From Cyclobacteriaceae bacterium (GTDB lineage: Bacteria; Bacteroidota; Bacteroidia; Cytophagales; Cyclobacteriaceae): a stretch of 56,105 bases of DNA. The DNA lies in NCBI GenBank assembly GCA_025455015.1, contig JALONI010000021.1, forward strand, positions 1 to 56,105, read 5' to 3'. The notes under the pieces are model-generated. The model did no database searches and had not been told where the DNA came from. It worked only from the letters and a program-made list of their open reading frames with translations. The translations under genes were made by a program, and so were the position numbers. Below, one piece after another: positions 1 to 8,919 of this stretch; within the stretch, counting starts at the first letter, position 1, and every line of letters begins with the position of its first letter.

Positions 1-54
1 CCTTTTGGTACCAAGTTGGGCGCAGCCGCGGTATTGGAGGCATTCAAAAATTAA
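1..54 (+). CDS. 3' end of an unidentified CDS (partial)
   Basis: The first 54 bases read without a stop as the last 17 residues of a protein (ending LEAFKN) followed by TAA at 52-54. The alanine-rich, well-biased codons and the next gene starting 36 bases later suggest a real gene whose body lies outside the window. The fragment is too short to name a family. It could also be chance open frame. Confidence 0.45.
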   Translation, partial: PFGTKLGAAAVLEAFKN

Positions 55-90
55 CCATTACTAGCGACAACTTCCAAACGCAATAATCCC

Positions 91-825
91 GTGGGCATTC
101 GCATATTGATTTTACTTTCTTTTGCCTGCCTGGGTAGCCACGCCCAACGAAGCATCACGTCCCAACATCAGTTTTGGATGGGCTATATGACCTCGTTGAA
201 ACTGAACGGAGCCTACTCTTGGTGGAACGATGTGCATTGGGTGCCGGGCGGATTTTTCTTAGGCCGCACGGGATTGACGCGGCTGGTGCGCCCTTGGCAG
301 TTTACGGCAGGTTATGCGTATGGTCGTCTGCCCGTTTCCACCATCACCCACGGCCTGCCGCGAACCGAACACCGCCCTTGGGCACAAGCGCAGGCGGTGA
401 TGCCACTGGCCCGGTCGCTGGTGTTTGTGACCCGCGTTCGATACGATGCACGCTTCCGGCAAGAGGTACGCCAGAGCGAATTGCTCAAGTCCTACTCGCT
501 CACGCATCGGCTGCGGTGGATGGTCACTTGCCGAAAATTTCTTTTTGCGGACAAGAACCGTGATTGGAAGCCCTTCGTAGCCTTGAGTAATGAGGTGTTG
601 CTCAACGTTGGCCCGCGCGCCTCAAGATTCGATCAGAACAGGGTTTTACTGATGGTGGGCGCCCAGCGCGAGGGCATCCAACTGCAACTTGGGTATATGA
701 ATCGGTTCGTCAAAACCGGGGTCGATCGCTTCGTACAAAATCACATGGCGGTTGTCTGGATCACACACGCATTTGTTTGGAAAAAATCACCTCGCGAAAT
801 AAACACTGAAATGGATGGCGAATAA
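91..825 (+). CDS. DUF2490-like exported protein
   Basis: A 244-residue protein starting at GTG. Residues 1-18 form a Sec signal peptide ending near SHAQ. The mature part is rich in Trp, Arg and Tyr with alternating hydrophobic strands (for example QFWMGYMTSLKLNGAYSWW near the N-terminus), which matches the DUF2490 pattern of Bacteroidota outer-membrane barrel proteins of unknown role. The last strands end at VVWITHAFVWKK, typical of a barrel C-terminal region, followed by a short polar tail. The family assignment comes from pattern recognition and is moderate; function is unknown. It stands 36 bases after the preceding partial gene and 42 bases before the amidase. Confidence 0.7.
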   Translation: MGIRILILLSFACLGSHAQRSITSQHQFWMGYMTSLKLNGAYSWWNDVHWVPGGFFLGRTGLTRLVRPWQFTAGYAYGRLPVSTITHGLPRTEHRPWAQAQAVMPLARSLVFVTRVRYDARFRQEVRQSELLKSYSLTHRLRWMVTCRKFLFADKNRDWKPFVALSNEVLLNVGPRASRFDQNRVLLMVGAQREGIQLQLGYMNRFVKTGVDRFVQNHMAVVWITHAFVWKKSPREINTEMDGE

Positions 826-867
826 CGTTGGCCTCGAATGATTACACACACTTAACAAACACACACA

Positions 868-2421
868 ATGGACGATTCAAATTCAAACAAACCACTGCTG
901 GGCAGACGCGACTTTGTAAAACTGACCAGCCTGGCAAGTGCCGTATTGGCCGTGGGCGCCTCCGCCATGCACGTGACGAGTTGTGCCGAGAGCACCCCCG
1001 AAACCCCGCTTACCGACATTTGCTTCATGAACGCTACCGACTTGGCGGCCGCCATCCGAAACAAACGGGTATCTGCGGTGGATGTGATGAATGCCTTCTA
1101 TGACCGCATTGAACTGGTAAACCCAAAGGTCAATGCCATTGTGGCCCTGTTGCCACGCAACGAGGCGCTGGCACTCGCCCAACAAGCCGATGAAGACCTG
1201 GCGGCCGGAAAACCCGTAGGCAAGTTACACGGTATGCCGTGGGCCCTCAAAGACATGGAGGACGTAAAAGGGTTTCCCACAACCAAGGGTTCGCTTTTAT
1301 ACAAAGACAATTATCCTCAAGAGGATGGACTATTGGCCGCGCGGTTGCGTGCCGCGGGGGCGCTCTTCATCGGAAAGACCAACGTGCCCGAGTTTGGAGC
1401 CGGCTCAAATACGTTCAATCCCGTGTACGGCCCCACCCTCAATCCATTCAATCTTGCGCTCACGTGTGGCGGCTCCACGGGAGGGGGCGCAGTCGCCATT
1501 GTTACCGGCATGCTACCGATTTGTGATGGCTCCGACACGGGTGGCTCTCTTCGCAACCCCGGTTCCTGGAACAATGTCGTTGGCTTTCGGCCTTCGGTAG
1601 GCCGCGTACCAGCCGATTTTCCAACCGGGTTTTTTCTGCGCCTGCCCACCGAGGGACCCATGGGCCGTAACGTGAAAGACACCGCCTACTTACTTTCGGT
1701 AATGGCCGGTCCCGACTACCGCGATCCCGTTTCAAACCTCGAAGACCCCAACATCTTTGCACAGCCTCTCGATCGCAGCTTCAAAGGAACCACCGTGGCG
1801 TGGACACCCAACCTGGGATACCTGGAGGTGGCCCAAGAAATTCAAGATGCGACAGCCAAAGCATTGCCCGTCCTGCGAAGCATCGGTTGCCAGGTGGAAA
1901 ATGCACACCCCGACTTGCCGGAGGTGTTTGCCACAAACAAGGCGCTGCGCAGTTTGATATTTACCTACCAGCTTTCTCAGTTTACACCCGAACAACGAAA
2001 AATGGTAAAAGAAAGCGTTCAGTGGGAAGCCGCAGAAGGCGAAAAGCTGAACGCGATGGACGTGGCCATAGCCGAGACAAGGCGCGCCCGAATTTGTGCA
2101 AACATCAATAAGTTTCTGGAAAAGTACGAGTTTCTGGTACTGCCCGTAACGCAAGTGGCCCCGTTTCCGGTGGAGCAGCAATATCCCACTGAAATAAATG
2201 GCAAGAAAATGCAGTCGTATTTGGAGTGGATGGAAATTGTGTATGCCTTTACCTTGACGGGGCTGCCCGCCATTAGCGTGCCCTGCGCTTTCACGCCCGA
2301 TGGCATGCCCGTGGGATTGCAAATAATTGGGCGCAGAAACAATGACCTGGGCGTATTGCAATTGGCGTATGCATTTGAACAAGCCGCGAACGTGCCCCGG
2401 CCCATGGTTCCGAAACTGTAG
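868..2421 (+). CDS. Exported amidase (amidase signature family)
   Basis: A 517-residue protein of the amidase signature family, which hydrolyses C-N bonds of amides with a Ser-cisSer-Lys triad. The triad can be placed: Lys128 (in ALKDMED), cis-Ser203 (in CGGSTGG) and nucleophile Ser227 (in SDTGGSLR), with the usual 24-residue Ser-Ser spacing. The C-terminal GLPAISVPCAF and MPVGLQIIG segments are also typical. The N-terminus has a twin-arginine-like signal (GRRDFVKL) and Cys39 after a hydrophobic stretch, so it is probably exported and may be lipid-anchored. Substrate is unknown; GatA is unlikely because of the export signal and the absence of gatB/gatC neighbours. Confidence 0.92.
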   Translation: MDDSNSNKPLLGRRDFVKLTSLASAVLAVGASAMHVTSCAESTPETPLTDICFMNATDLAAAIRNKRVSAVDVMNAFYDRIELVNPKVNAIVALLPRNEALALAQQADEDLAAGKPVGKLHGMPWALKDMEDVKGFPTTKGSLLYKDNYPQEDGLLAARLRAAGALFIGKTNVPEFGAGSNTFNPVYGPTLNPFNLALTCGGSTGGGAVAIVTGMLPICDGSDTGGSLRNPGSWNNVVGFRPSVGRVPADFPTGFFLRLPTEGPMGRNVKDTAYLLSVMAGPDYRDPVSNLEDPNIFAQPLDRSFKGTTVAWTPNLGYLEVAQEIQDATAKALPVLRSIGCQVENAHPDLPEVFATNKALRSLIFTYQLSQFTPEQRKMVKESVQWEAAEGEKLNAMDVAIAETRRARICANINKFLEKYEFLVLPVTQVAPFPVEQQYPTEINGKKMQSYLEWMEIVYAFTLTGLPAISVPCAFTPDGMPVGLQIIGRRNNDLGVLQLAYAFEQAANVPRPMVPKL

Positions 2422-2448
2422 TTGGGCCACCCATTGAATAAATGGATG

Positions 2449-2456
2449 TATCTTTC
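2449..2456 (+). promoter_or_regulatory. Possible -7 promoter element (TATCTTTC)
   Basis: An octamer one base off the Bacteroidota -7 consensus TAnnTTTG, lying after the amidase stop and 115 bases before the DUF4136 lipoprotein start. The -33 element is not obvious, so this is a weak call. Confidence 0.3.
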
Positions 2457-2570
2457 AGGATGCCCCGGGCGCGGCCCGCGGCATCCTCTTTTGATTTCTT
2501 GCACCCCACCCATAAAACCAACCGGCCAAAGCCACCCAACGAATACAAATCAAATCCAAAACATGTGTTT

Positions 2571-3104
2571 ATGAACCTTCTGAAAAAACTCTCAGTGCTG
2601 GTGCTTGGAACGATTGCCTTGTCGTGCTCGTCCATCAAGACCACGTATGACTATGATCGGGCCGTTGATTTTGTTCGCTACAAGACCTACGGCTTTACGC
2701 AGGAAGCGCGCGCCATTCCGGTGAACGAACTGGTCAGCAAACGCGTTCTCAGCGGCATCCGCAAAAGCATGGAAGGCAAGGGTCTTCGTGAATCCGATAA
2801 CCCCGACTTGCTCGTGGACTTGGGCATCAAAACAGAAACCAAACAACAGACCACCGCCACCAGTGCCAACTTCAGCGGCTTTTATGGAAGGCGGTGGAGT
2901 GTAGGTACCGGATTTAGCTCCACGCAATTCAACACCACCGATTACACCGAGGGCACGCTGGTCATCAGCCTGGTCGATGCCGCCACCCAGGCACTCGTGT
3001 GGGTAGGCCAGGGTACCTCCACGGTAACGGAAAAAACGACCCAGCAACACAAACTGGAGGCAGGCATTGAAAAAATCCTGAAGCGATTCCCTCCCAAAAA
3101 GTAA
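2571..3104 (+). CDS. DUF4136 lipoprotein
   Basis: A 177-residue protein. The start is ATG at 2571 because it places a lipoprotein signal (lipobox ending IALSC, Cys19) at the N-terminus; the frame is open further upstream but gives no signal. The conserved DUF4136 core follows: a DYDRAVDFVRYKTYGF-like opening, then AINEx-type helix and a LVISLVDAATQALVWVGQG strand pair near residues 130-150. DUF4136 proteins are small envelope lipoproteins of unknown function. It is followed after 19 bases by a small membrane protein and may be co-transcribed with it. Confidence 0.82.
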   Translation: MNLLKKLSVLVLGTIALSCSSIKTTYDYDRAVDFVRYKTYGFTQEARAIPVNELVSKRVLSGIRKSMEGKGLRESDNPDLLVDLGIKTETKQQTTATSANFSGFYGRRWSVGTGFSSTQFNTTDYTEGTLVISLVDAATQALVWVGQGTSTVTEKTTQQHKLEAGIEKILKRFPPKK

Positions 3105-3123
3105 GATACTTTCCCGGGCGCAA

Positions 3124-3447
3124 ATGAACGACAAAATACAACCCTATCGCCAACCGATGGTGACGGCCAGCGCGTTGCTGCTCGCCTTGATCCTCAATTT
3201 TGCCAGCGAATGGATCACCCGGCCTTTTGACTATCACAGCCCTGACAACCTCGTGATTGGGCTGGGGATGTTGATTGGCACGGTTTGCCTCATCGCAGTC
3301 ATCTACCGCATCCTTCGTATTAACCAGCCCGAAGACAAAGCCATCCGGTACTACCAACACACACTCCGGTTGTTTTTGATCGGTGTGGTGGCCGCCTTCC
3401 TGGGTGTGTTTATCGTCATGTTTGAAAATTACTTCAGCCAGTATTGA
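3124..3447 (+). CDS. Small membrane protein with three predicted helices
   Basis: A 107-residue protein not assigned to a family. Hydrophobic stretches at about residues 13-32, 44-62 and 80-102 look like three membrane helices; the middle helix is followed by a short basic loop (YRILRINQPED). It follows the DUF4136 lipoprotein by 19 bases and precedes an outer-membrane protein by 30 bases on the same strand, so the three may share a transcript. No catalytic motif is seen. Confidence 0.75.
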   Translation: MNDKIQPYRQPMVTASALLLALILNFASEWITRPFDYHSPDNLVIGLGMLIGTVCLIAVIYRILRINQPEDKAIRYYQHTLRLFLIGVVAAFLGVFIVMFENYFSQY

Positions 3448-3477
3448 ATTCACTCCGCAACCTTTTCCCTGCCCGCC

Positions 3478-4227
3478 ATGCCCCGTTCCACTACCTATTC
3501 CGCCATCGTCCTTTGCCTTTTCATGCTCGGGCTTGTGTCAAAAGGAGCAGCTCAGCCGGAAGAGAGGAAAAACACGGTGCGCATGAATGTGACCAACCCG
3601 CTACTGTTTGGAAGCAAAGCCATCATTTTGGGGTATGAACGCAAGCTATCCAGCCACCAAACCCTTTCGCTCAACATAGGCCGAATGGCGCTTCCCTCCT
3701 TTGACTTGGGTATCCTTTCGGATTCGCTGACGCTCAACAACAACGCCTCCGATCGTGGGTTTCACCTTTCTACCGAGTACCGTTTTTACCTGCGCAACGA
3801 AAACAAACACGAAGCCCCAAGGGGGGTGTACGTAGGCCCCTACTATTCCTACAATCGGTTCTCGCGGAGTAACACGTGGTCATTTATCTCCCCCGATTTC
3901 AATGGCGAGGTAAACACCGATCTTGACTTGGCCGTTCACCTGGTGGGGATAGAGCTCGGCTACCAGTTCGTGTTTGCCAATCGGGTAACATTGGATTTGA
4001 TCTTGATCGGTCCGGGGGTAGGGTCTTATTCCATCAAGGCATCGCTCAACACCAACCTCGACCCAGACGAAAAAAGCGTGTTCTTCCAGGAGCTCAATGA
4101 CTATTTGGCCGACCAGATCCCCGGCTATAACCTGGTCTTGAACGAGGCCGAATTCCGCGACCGGGGGTCGCTGCGCAAAACCACCGTTGGCTTTCGGTAT
4201 CTGATCAACATCGGAATTCGTTTTTAG
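3478..4227 (+). CDS. Exported outer-membrane beta-barrel protein
   Basis: A 249-residue protein with a Sec signal peptide (residues 1-26, ending KGAAQ). The mature chain has repeated amphipathic strands (ATIILGYERKL-like and FHLSTEYRFYLRNENK) and ends in GFRYLINIGIRF, with the terminal aromatic residue usual for a BAM-inserted barrel. The conserved opening (NPLLFGSKAIILGYER) resembles DUF3575-type Bacteroidota proteins; that name is tentative. Function unknown. Confidence 0.72.
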   Translation: MPRSTTYSAIVLCLFMLGLVSKGAAQPEERKNTVRMNVTNPLLFGSKAIILGYERKLSSHQTLSLNIGRMALPSFDLGILSDSLTLNNNASDRGFHLSTEYRFYLRNENKHEAPRGVYVGPYYSYNRFSRSNTWSFISPDFNGEVNTDLDLAVHLVGIELGYQFVFANRVTLDLILIGPGVGSYSIKASLNTNLDPDEKSVFFQELNDYLADQIPGYNLVLNEAEFRDRGSLRKTTVGFRYLINIGIRF

Positions 4228-4296
4228 CGGTCTGCCATCGCCACTCCCGCATTGCCCCTGCGCCCGCCCCGCGGGGCGCAGTATGGTTTTAATCTG

Positions 4297-4304
4297 TACC
4301 TTTC
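4297..4304 (+). promoter_or_regulatory. Possible -7 promoter element (TACCTTTC)
   Basis: A TAnnTTTG-like octamer 21 bases before the ATG of the membrane acyltransferase at 4325, in the gap after the outer-membrane protein. A GC-rich inverted repeat (about 4258-4281) lies just upstream but has no T-run, so it is not called a terminator. Confidence 0.35.
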
Positions 4305-4324
4305 AACAGGCTAACCCGCTGCCC

Positions 4325-5437
4325 ATGCAAACCCCTGCGCGCTACCTGTCCATCGATGTTTTTCGCGGCTTGGATGTGGCCCTGATGATTGTGGTCAACT
4401 CGTTGGGCAGTCATGCGTTGGCTTACAGTCCGTTGTTACACGCTTCGTGGCATGGCTTCACGCTCACCGATCTTGTCTTCCCCACGTTTTTGTTTGTGGT
4501 GGGCAATTCGTTGGCACTCACGTTACCCAGGTATCAAGCGCTGGGCACCCACCTGGCGGTAAAAAAAATCGCCCAGCGGACAGCCGGCATTTTTCTCATC
4601 GGGGTTCTGCTGGGCTGGTTTCCGTTTGTGCGGTATACCGAGGCCGGTGAACTCACGTTCAAGGCGCTCGAAAACATTCGCGTGTTTGGCGTGCTGCAGC
4701 GCATTGCGTTAGGGTATGGGCTGGCCGCCTTGCTCATTTTGTTTTTAAAGCCGGTGGCGGTGCGGTGGTTTGCCGCAGTGGCACTGCTGGGATACTGGGG
4801 CGTGTTGTTGGCGTTTGGCGACCTGACGCTGGAAGGCAATGCCGTGGCGGCCCTTGACCGTTGGCTGGTGGGCGACTCGCATTTGTACAAGGGAGAGGGC
4901 ATCCCGTTTGATCCCGAAGGATTGCTCAGCACGTTACCCGCCATCGTCAATGTGTTGGCTGGTTATTGGGCGGTAGCGTGGTTGGTGAAGAAATCGTTTT
5001 CGATCGAGAGCCTCTTGCAACTGGTGCTGGCCGGAGGCCTGCTGTTGATGGCCGCCCTGGCGTGGAATCTGGTTTTTCCGTTTAATAAAAAATTATGGAG
5101 CAGCAGTTACGTCTTGTTAACGGTCGGCATCGGCCTGTGGGCCTTGGCTTTTCTGAGCTACGTCATCGACCATGTCAAATACACGCGGTGGACGTACTTT
5201 TTTGAAGTGTTTGGCAAAAATACATTGGCGATTTACGTGCTTTCGGGCATAGTAGTAAAGGTGATGCTGCTGGTGCGCGTGGGCGATCAATCGCTGTACG
5301 CATGGACCTTCAAGAACGGGGTGGCTTCGTGGTGGGGGGTGTACCACGGCTCAGGTTTTTTTGGCGTGCTGATCATGCTCCTATGCTGGGCGGTGGGCTG
5401 GTGGATGGATCAAAAAAAGGTGTACGTGCGTTTGTAA
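4325..5437 (+). CDS. COG4299/DUF5009-type membrane acyltransferase
   Basis: A 370-residue polytopic membrane protein of the heparan-alpha-glucosaminide N-acetyltransferase-like group (COG4299; NagX/DUF5009). It opens with the hallmark YLSIDVFRGLDVALMIVVN, followed by HASWHGFTLTDLVFPTFLF, which holds the conserved His and the Asp-Leu-Val-Phe-Pro turn. About ten hydrophobic helices follow. The family is thought to acetylate sugars across the membrane; the exact substrate here is unknown. ATG at 4325 is preferred over an in-frame start 42 bases upstream because the family begins at this point. Confidence 0.87.
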   Translation: MQTPARYLSIDVFRGLDVALMIVVNSLGSHALAYSPLLHASWHGFTLTDLVFPTFLFVVGNSLALTLPRYQALGTHLAVKKIAQRTAGIFLIGVLLGWFPFVRYTEAGELTFKALENIRVFGVLQRIALGYGLAALLILFLKPVAVRWFAAVALLGYWGVLLAFGDLTLEGNAVAALDRWLVGDSHLYKGEGIPFDPEGLLSTLPAIVNVLAGYWAVAWLVKKSFSIESLLQLVLAGGLLLMAALAWNLVFPFNKKLWSSSYVLLTVGIGLWALAFLSYVIDHVKYTRWTYFFEVFGKNTLAIYVLSGIVVKVMLLVRVGDQSLYAWTFKNGVASWWGVYHGSGFFGVLIMLLCWAVGWWMDQKKVYVRL

Positions 5438-5497
5438 CCACCGCTCCCAAAATTTCCATTTTCGATTATTCCCTTTTCACCTACCTTGGCCAACGCT

Positions 5498-6007
5498 ATG
5501 AAACGGGTGGTTGCCTATCTGCTCACGTGTGTCCTGCTGGTGCAGATTGCCGGGTTCTACCTTTTTCTGGCCGGCCGACTGGCGTACCTGCATGAACAAA
5601 GCAGAGCGCAGTTAAAAGATAAGCCTATCGAACTTCTGCAGCGGCTGGAGCTTTCCGAACACCAGTACCGCCAAGCCCGCGTCAACCCGCGCGAAGTAAA
5701 ACTGGAGGGAAAAATGTACGACATCGCCCGCCTGGAACGGGTACACGGGCGCGTCATTCTCTATGCCGAACATGACGAGGCCGAAGACAACCTCCTCGCA
5801 TTCGTCAACAAAGTTTTTGAGATCGCTTCCGCGGATGACAAACCTCTTCCGCCCCATTTCATCAAGTGGCTTTTCGTCCATTACCTGATCGGTTGCCGGG
5901 TCGAGTTGTCCGCTCCCTCCGCACACAGGATGGAGCCAACCGGGTGGGTTGCCAGCCGACCGCCCCTTTGGGTAGATGCACAGGACACGCCCCCGCCCAA
6001 GGTGTAG
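5498..6007 (+). CDS. Hypothetical membrane-anchored protein upstream of a TonB receptor
   Basis: A 169-residue protein with one N-terminal membrane segment (about residues 4-26) followed by a charged, probably periplasmic domain (LELSEHQYRQARVNPREV, then LEGKMYDIARLERVHGRVI). The ATG at 5498 places the hydrophobic segment first; an in-frame TTG lies 12 bases upstream. It precedes a TonB receptor on the same strand, and proteins of this shape are often found near metal-uptake genes in Bacteroidota, so a role in metal handling is possible but only inferred. The Pro-rich C-terminal tail looks unstructured. Confidence 0.7.
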   Translation: MKRVVAYLLTCVLLVQIAGFYLFLAGRLAYLHEQSRAQLKDKPIELLQRLELSEHQYRQARVNPREVKLEGKMYDIARLERVHGRVILYAEHDEAEDNLLAFVNKVFEIASADDKPLPPHFIKWLFVHYLIGCRVELSAPSAHRMEPTGWVASRPPLWVDAQDTPPPKV

Positions 6008-6076
6008 CGCACAGCCAGGGGTTTTCTCGCTGCGCGAAAAACCCGGTCTTGTCTTTTGCATCAACCATCCTACCAC

Positions 6077-8299
6077 ATGAAGTATTCAGTACCGATGGGT
6101 GTACTGTGGCTTTGCTTGTCGTTGACAGGCGCTGCCCAAGGCACCGAGAGCGATACACTGACACCTTCGTATTTGGACGAAGTGGTCATATCGGCCAACA
6201 AATGGGAACAAAACCTCCGCGAGGTTTCGGCCCGCATTGCTACGGTCACCAGCGCGTCTATCCGTTTGCAAAATCCGCAAACCGCGGCCGACTTGTTGGG
6301 CCTTTCCAATCAGGTGTTTATCCAAAAAAGTCAGTTGGGGGGCGGCAGCCCCATCATCCGGGGTTTTGCCACTAACCGCGTGCTGTTGGTGGTGGATGGC
6401 GTGCGCATGAACAATGCCATTTTCCGGGGGGGAAACGTGCAAAATGTCATTTCGCTGGATGCCAACGTTATTCGCGAAACGGAAGTGATTTTTGGCCCTG
6501 GCTCCGTCATCTACGGAAGTGATGCCATCGGGGGCGTGATGGACTTCCACACCCTCCGGCCTGAGCTGTCGTCACAGCGGCTCACGTTATCGGGCCAGGC
6601 GCTGACTCGCTATGCCACGGCCAACAATGAAAACACCGGTCATGTAAACATCAACATCGGCACCAAAAAAGTAGCGTTGTTGGGCAGCGTAACGAAATCG
6701 GTGTACGATGACTTGCGCATGGGATCGCGCGGCCCGGCTGCCTATCAGCGGCCCACCTACCAAAAACGGCAAGGGGCGGATGACATCATCGTGCCAAACC
6801 CCGACCCCAACGTACAGGTTAACAGTGGCTACGACCAACTGAACGGCATGGGCAAGCTGCTGGTGAAGCCCCGCCACGACATGACGCTCGTGTATGCCTT
6901 TCACTACTCCAAAACTTCCAACGTGCCCCGGTATGATCGCTTGATCTTGAAAAACGCCTCGGGTGTTTTTGCCAATGCCGAATGGTACTATGGCCCGCAA
7001 AAGTGGTTGATGCATGTGGTGAGCCTGACCCATTCCGCTGTCACGCCACTCTCAAACAACCTCCGGTTTACCGCGGCCTTTCAGGATTACCACGAAAGCC
7101 GACACAACCGGAACTTCAGCGGCCCCAACCGAAACCGGCTGACCGAGCGCTTTGAAAACGTAAAAGCCCTGTCTGTCAACCTGGACGTGGACAAGCTGCT
7201 TTCTGAACGGACCTCGCTGTTTTACGGAGCGGAATACGTGACCAACGCGGTTGCCTCCACCGCACAGCGCAAAGACATCACCACCCATGTGGCCAGCCCC
7301 GTCTCCACCCGATATCCCAACGGATCGGACTGGCGCTCGGTGGCCGTCTATGCCAGCGTTCGCCATGCCGTAAATGAGCGCACTTCGGTCAATGCCAGCG
7401 CGCGCTACACGCAGGTGTATCTATCTGCCCCGTTTGACACAACCTTTTTTCCATTTCCGTTTACGCGCGCCAAGCTCAACACGGGTGCCGCCAACGGCAG
7501 CGTGGGGGTGGCCTTCAACCCCACGGATGTGTTGAAAGTCTATTTCAATCTGTCTTCCGGATTTCGCGCACCCAACATAGACGACATCGGCCGGGTATTT
7601 GACTCCCAACCGGGCAGCGTGGTGGTACCCAACCCGGGGCTAACACCGGAAACGGCCTACACGGCCGAGGTTGGTTTCACCGGGCAACTCACCCCTCGCC
7701 TGTCGGTTGATTTTGCTACCTACTACACCCTTTTGGACAACGCCATCGTGCGAAGCGTTTTTCAGTTCAATGGCCAAGACTCCATCGACTACGATGGACA
7801 GTTGAGCCAAGTGCTGGCGTTGCAAAACATCAATCGCGTAAAGGTGATGGGCGCACAAATCAGCGCGCGGTATGATTTCACCTCCCGCGTGCGGGTGGAG
7901 TCGAGCCTCAACATCCAAGAAGGGGAGGAACGCGACCCGGTCACCAATAACATGTACTCGCCCACGCACATCGCTCCTGCGTTTGGTTCAACCCACCTCA
8001 GCTACCAAGGCAAAAAACTGCGGGCCGTGGCCTATGTTACGTGCCAAGGCCGCGTGCGCTTTGAAGATTTAGCCTTGAGCGAGCGTGCCGATGCGCACCT
8101 CTACGCCCCGGATGCCAACGGCAATCCGCACGTGCCTGCGTGGACTACGTGGAACCTCAAGGCCTCCTATACACTGGGGCCGCACCTGACCGTGGATGCG
8201 GGCATCGAAAACATTTTTGACAAGCGGTACCGGCCTTACGCTTCGGGCATCACCGCACCCGGCCGAAACCTTATCTTTGCGTTGCGTGCAAAAATTTAA
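6077..8299 (+). CDS. TonB-dependent outer-membrane receptor (iron/haem type)
   Basis: A 740-residue receptor. Signal peptide residues 1-21; a TonB-box-like segment DEVVISANKW at about 34-43; plug domain about 45-160 with QLGGGSPIIRGF, VLLVVDGVRMNNAIFRGG and GSVIYGSDAIGGVMDF, which match haemoglobin/transferrin/siderophore-type plugs. The barrel ends with NIFDKRYRPY, AxGITAPGRNLIFALRAKI, a classic C-terminal barrel signature. It imports a ligand across the outer membrane using TonB energy. The neighbour at 8345 is a PepSY-TM protein, a family commonly paired with iron receptors, which supports iron or haem as ligand (inference). ATG at 6077 is chosen because it starts the signal peptide. Confidence 0.92.
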   Translation: MKYSVPMGVLWLCLSLTGAAQGTESDTLTPSYLDEVVISANKWEQNLREVSARIATVTSASIRLQNPQTAADLLGLSNQVFIQKSQLGGGSPIIRGFATNRVLLVVDGVRMNNAIFRGGNVQNVISLDANVIRETEVIFGPGSVIYGSDAIGGVMDFHTLRPELSSQRLTLSGQALTRYATANNENTGHVNINIGTKKVALLGSVTKSVYDDLRMGSRGPAAYQRPTYQKRQGADDIIVPNPDPNVQVNSGYDQLNGMGKLLVKPRHDMTLVYAFHYSKTSNVPRYDRLILKNASGVFANAEWYYGPQKWLMHVVSLTHSAVTPLSNNLRFTAAFQDYHESRHNRNFSGPNRNRLTERFENVKALSVNLDVDKLLSERTSLFYGAEYVTNAVASTAQRKDITTHVASPVSTRYPNGSDWRSVAVYASVRHAVNERTSVNASARYTQVYLSAPFDTTFFPFPFTRAKLNTGAANGSVGVAFNPTDVLKVYFNLSSGFRAPNIDDIGRVFDSQPGSVVVPNPGLTPETAYTAEVGFTGQLTPRLSVDFATYYTLLDNAIVRSVFQFNGQDSIDYDGQLSQVLALQNINRVKVMGAQISARYDFTSRVRVESSLNIQEGEERDPVTNNMYSPTHIAPAFGSTHLSYQGKKLRAVAYVTCQGRVRFEDLALSERADAHLYAPDANGNPHVPAWTTWNLKASYTLGPHLTVDAGIENIFDKRYRPYASGITAPGRNLIFALRAKI

Positions 8300-8344
8300 T
8301 CCGTGGCCGGATCGCCCCTCTGCCGTCCGGCTTTCTTTTCCGGC

Positions 8345-8872
8345 ATGAAGCTTTCTTCCCTCATTCGCAGTTTGCGTCAGTTCCGCAGCGTGCACCGCTG
8401 GATCGGCCTCAGCCTGGTGTTGTTTATGCTGATTACCGCAGTCACGGGCCTGCTCCTGGGCTGGAAAAAGAATGTCGAAGCCCTTCAACCCTCCACCCAG
8501 CCGGGCCGCTCGTCTGACTTGGCTACCTGGGTCAGCTTCGCTCACGTGATGGCAAGTGCCAACCGGGCCATGGACTCGCTGACTATCGCGCGAAGCGAAC
8601 TCGAGAAGTTTGACGTGCGCGCAGACAAAGGAATTGTCAAGGTGATTTACTTAAACCACTGGGAGGTGCAAGTGGACGGTCAAACCGGAAAGACACTATC
8701 CGTAGCCAAGCGGCATTCCGATTGGATTGAGCGCGTACACGATGGTTCGCTCATCAGCGATGGGTTCAAGCTGTTTTACACCAACTATCTCGGGTGGGGG
8801 TTGCTGGTGCTTTCGCTCACCGGCTTTTGGCTATGGTACGGGCCCCGAAAGGTGCGCCAAAGGAAAGAGTAA
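8345..8872 (+). CDS. Short PepSY-associated TM protein
   Basis: A 175-residue inner-membrane protein with two helices: one at about residues 20-41 within RSVHRWIGLSLVLFML and one at about 147-167 (LGWGLLVLSLTGFWLWYG). Between them is a PepSY-like periplasmic segment (IYLNHWEVQVDGQTGKTL) and the conserved HDGSLISD motif. It is a minimal version of the PepSY_TM family, whose larger members (about 400 aa) are found with siderophore receptors and are linked to iron reduction or uptake. It lies 45 bases after the TonB receptor, probably in the same transcript. Confidence 0.85.
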   Translation: MKLSSLIRSLRQFRSVHRWIGLSLVLFMLITAVTGLLLGWKKNVEALQPSTQPGRSSDLATWVSFAHVMASANRAMDSLTIARSELEKFDVRADKGIVKVIYLNHWEVQVDGQTGKTLSVAKRHSDWIERVHDGSLISDGFKLFYTNYLGWGLLVLSLTGFWLWYGPRKVRQRKE

Positions 8873-8898
8873 TCCGTCTGGCATGGCTCTGCATTTCG

Positions 8899-8906
8899 TA
8901 CCTTTG
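8899..8906 (+). promoter_or_regulatory. -7 promoter element (TACCTTTG) before gltX
   Basis: A perfect TAnnTTTG octamer, the -7 consensus recognised by the Bacteroidota primary sigma factor, 13 bases before the gltX ATG and 26 bases after the preceding stop. A clear -33 TTTG is not visible. The short distance implies a very short leader. Confidence 0.5.
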
Positions 8907-8919
8907 GGGTTTCCTTGCT

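Noticed and set aside
4258-4281. A GC-rich inverted repeat after the outer-membrane protein
   Set aside because: No T-run follows, so it was not called a terminator.
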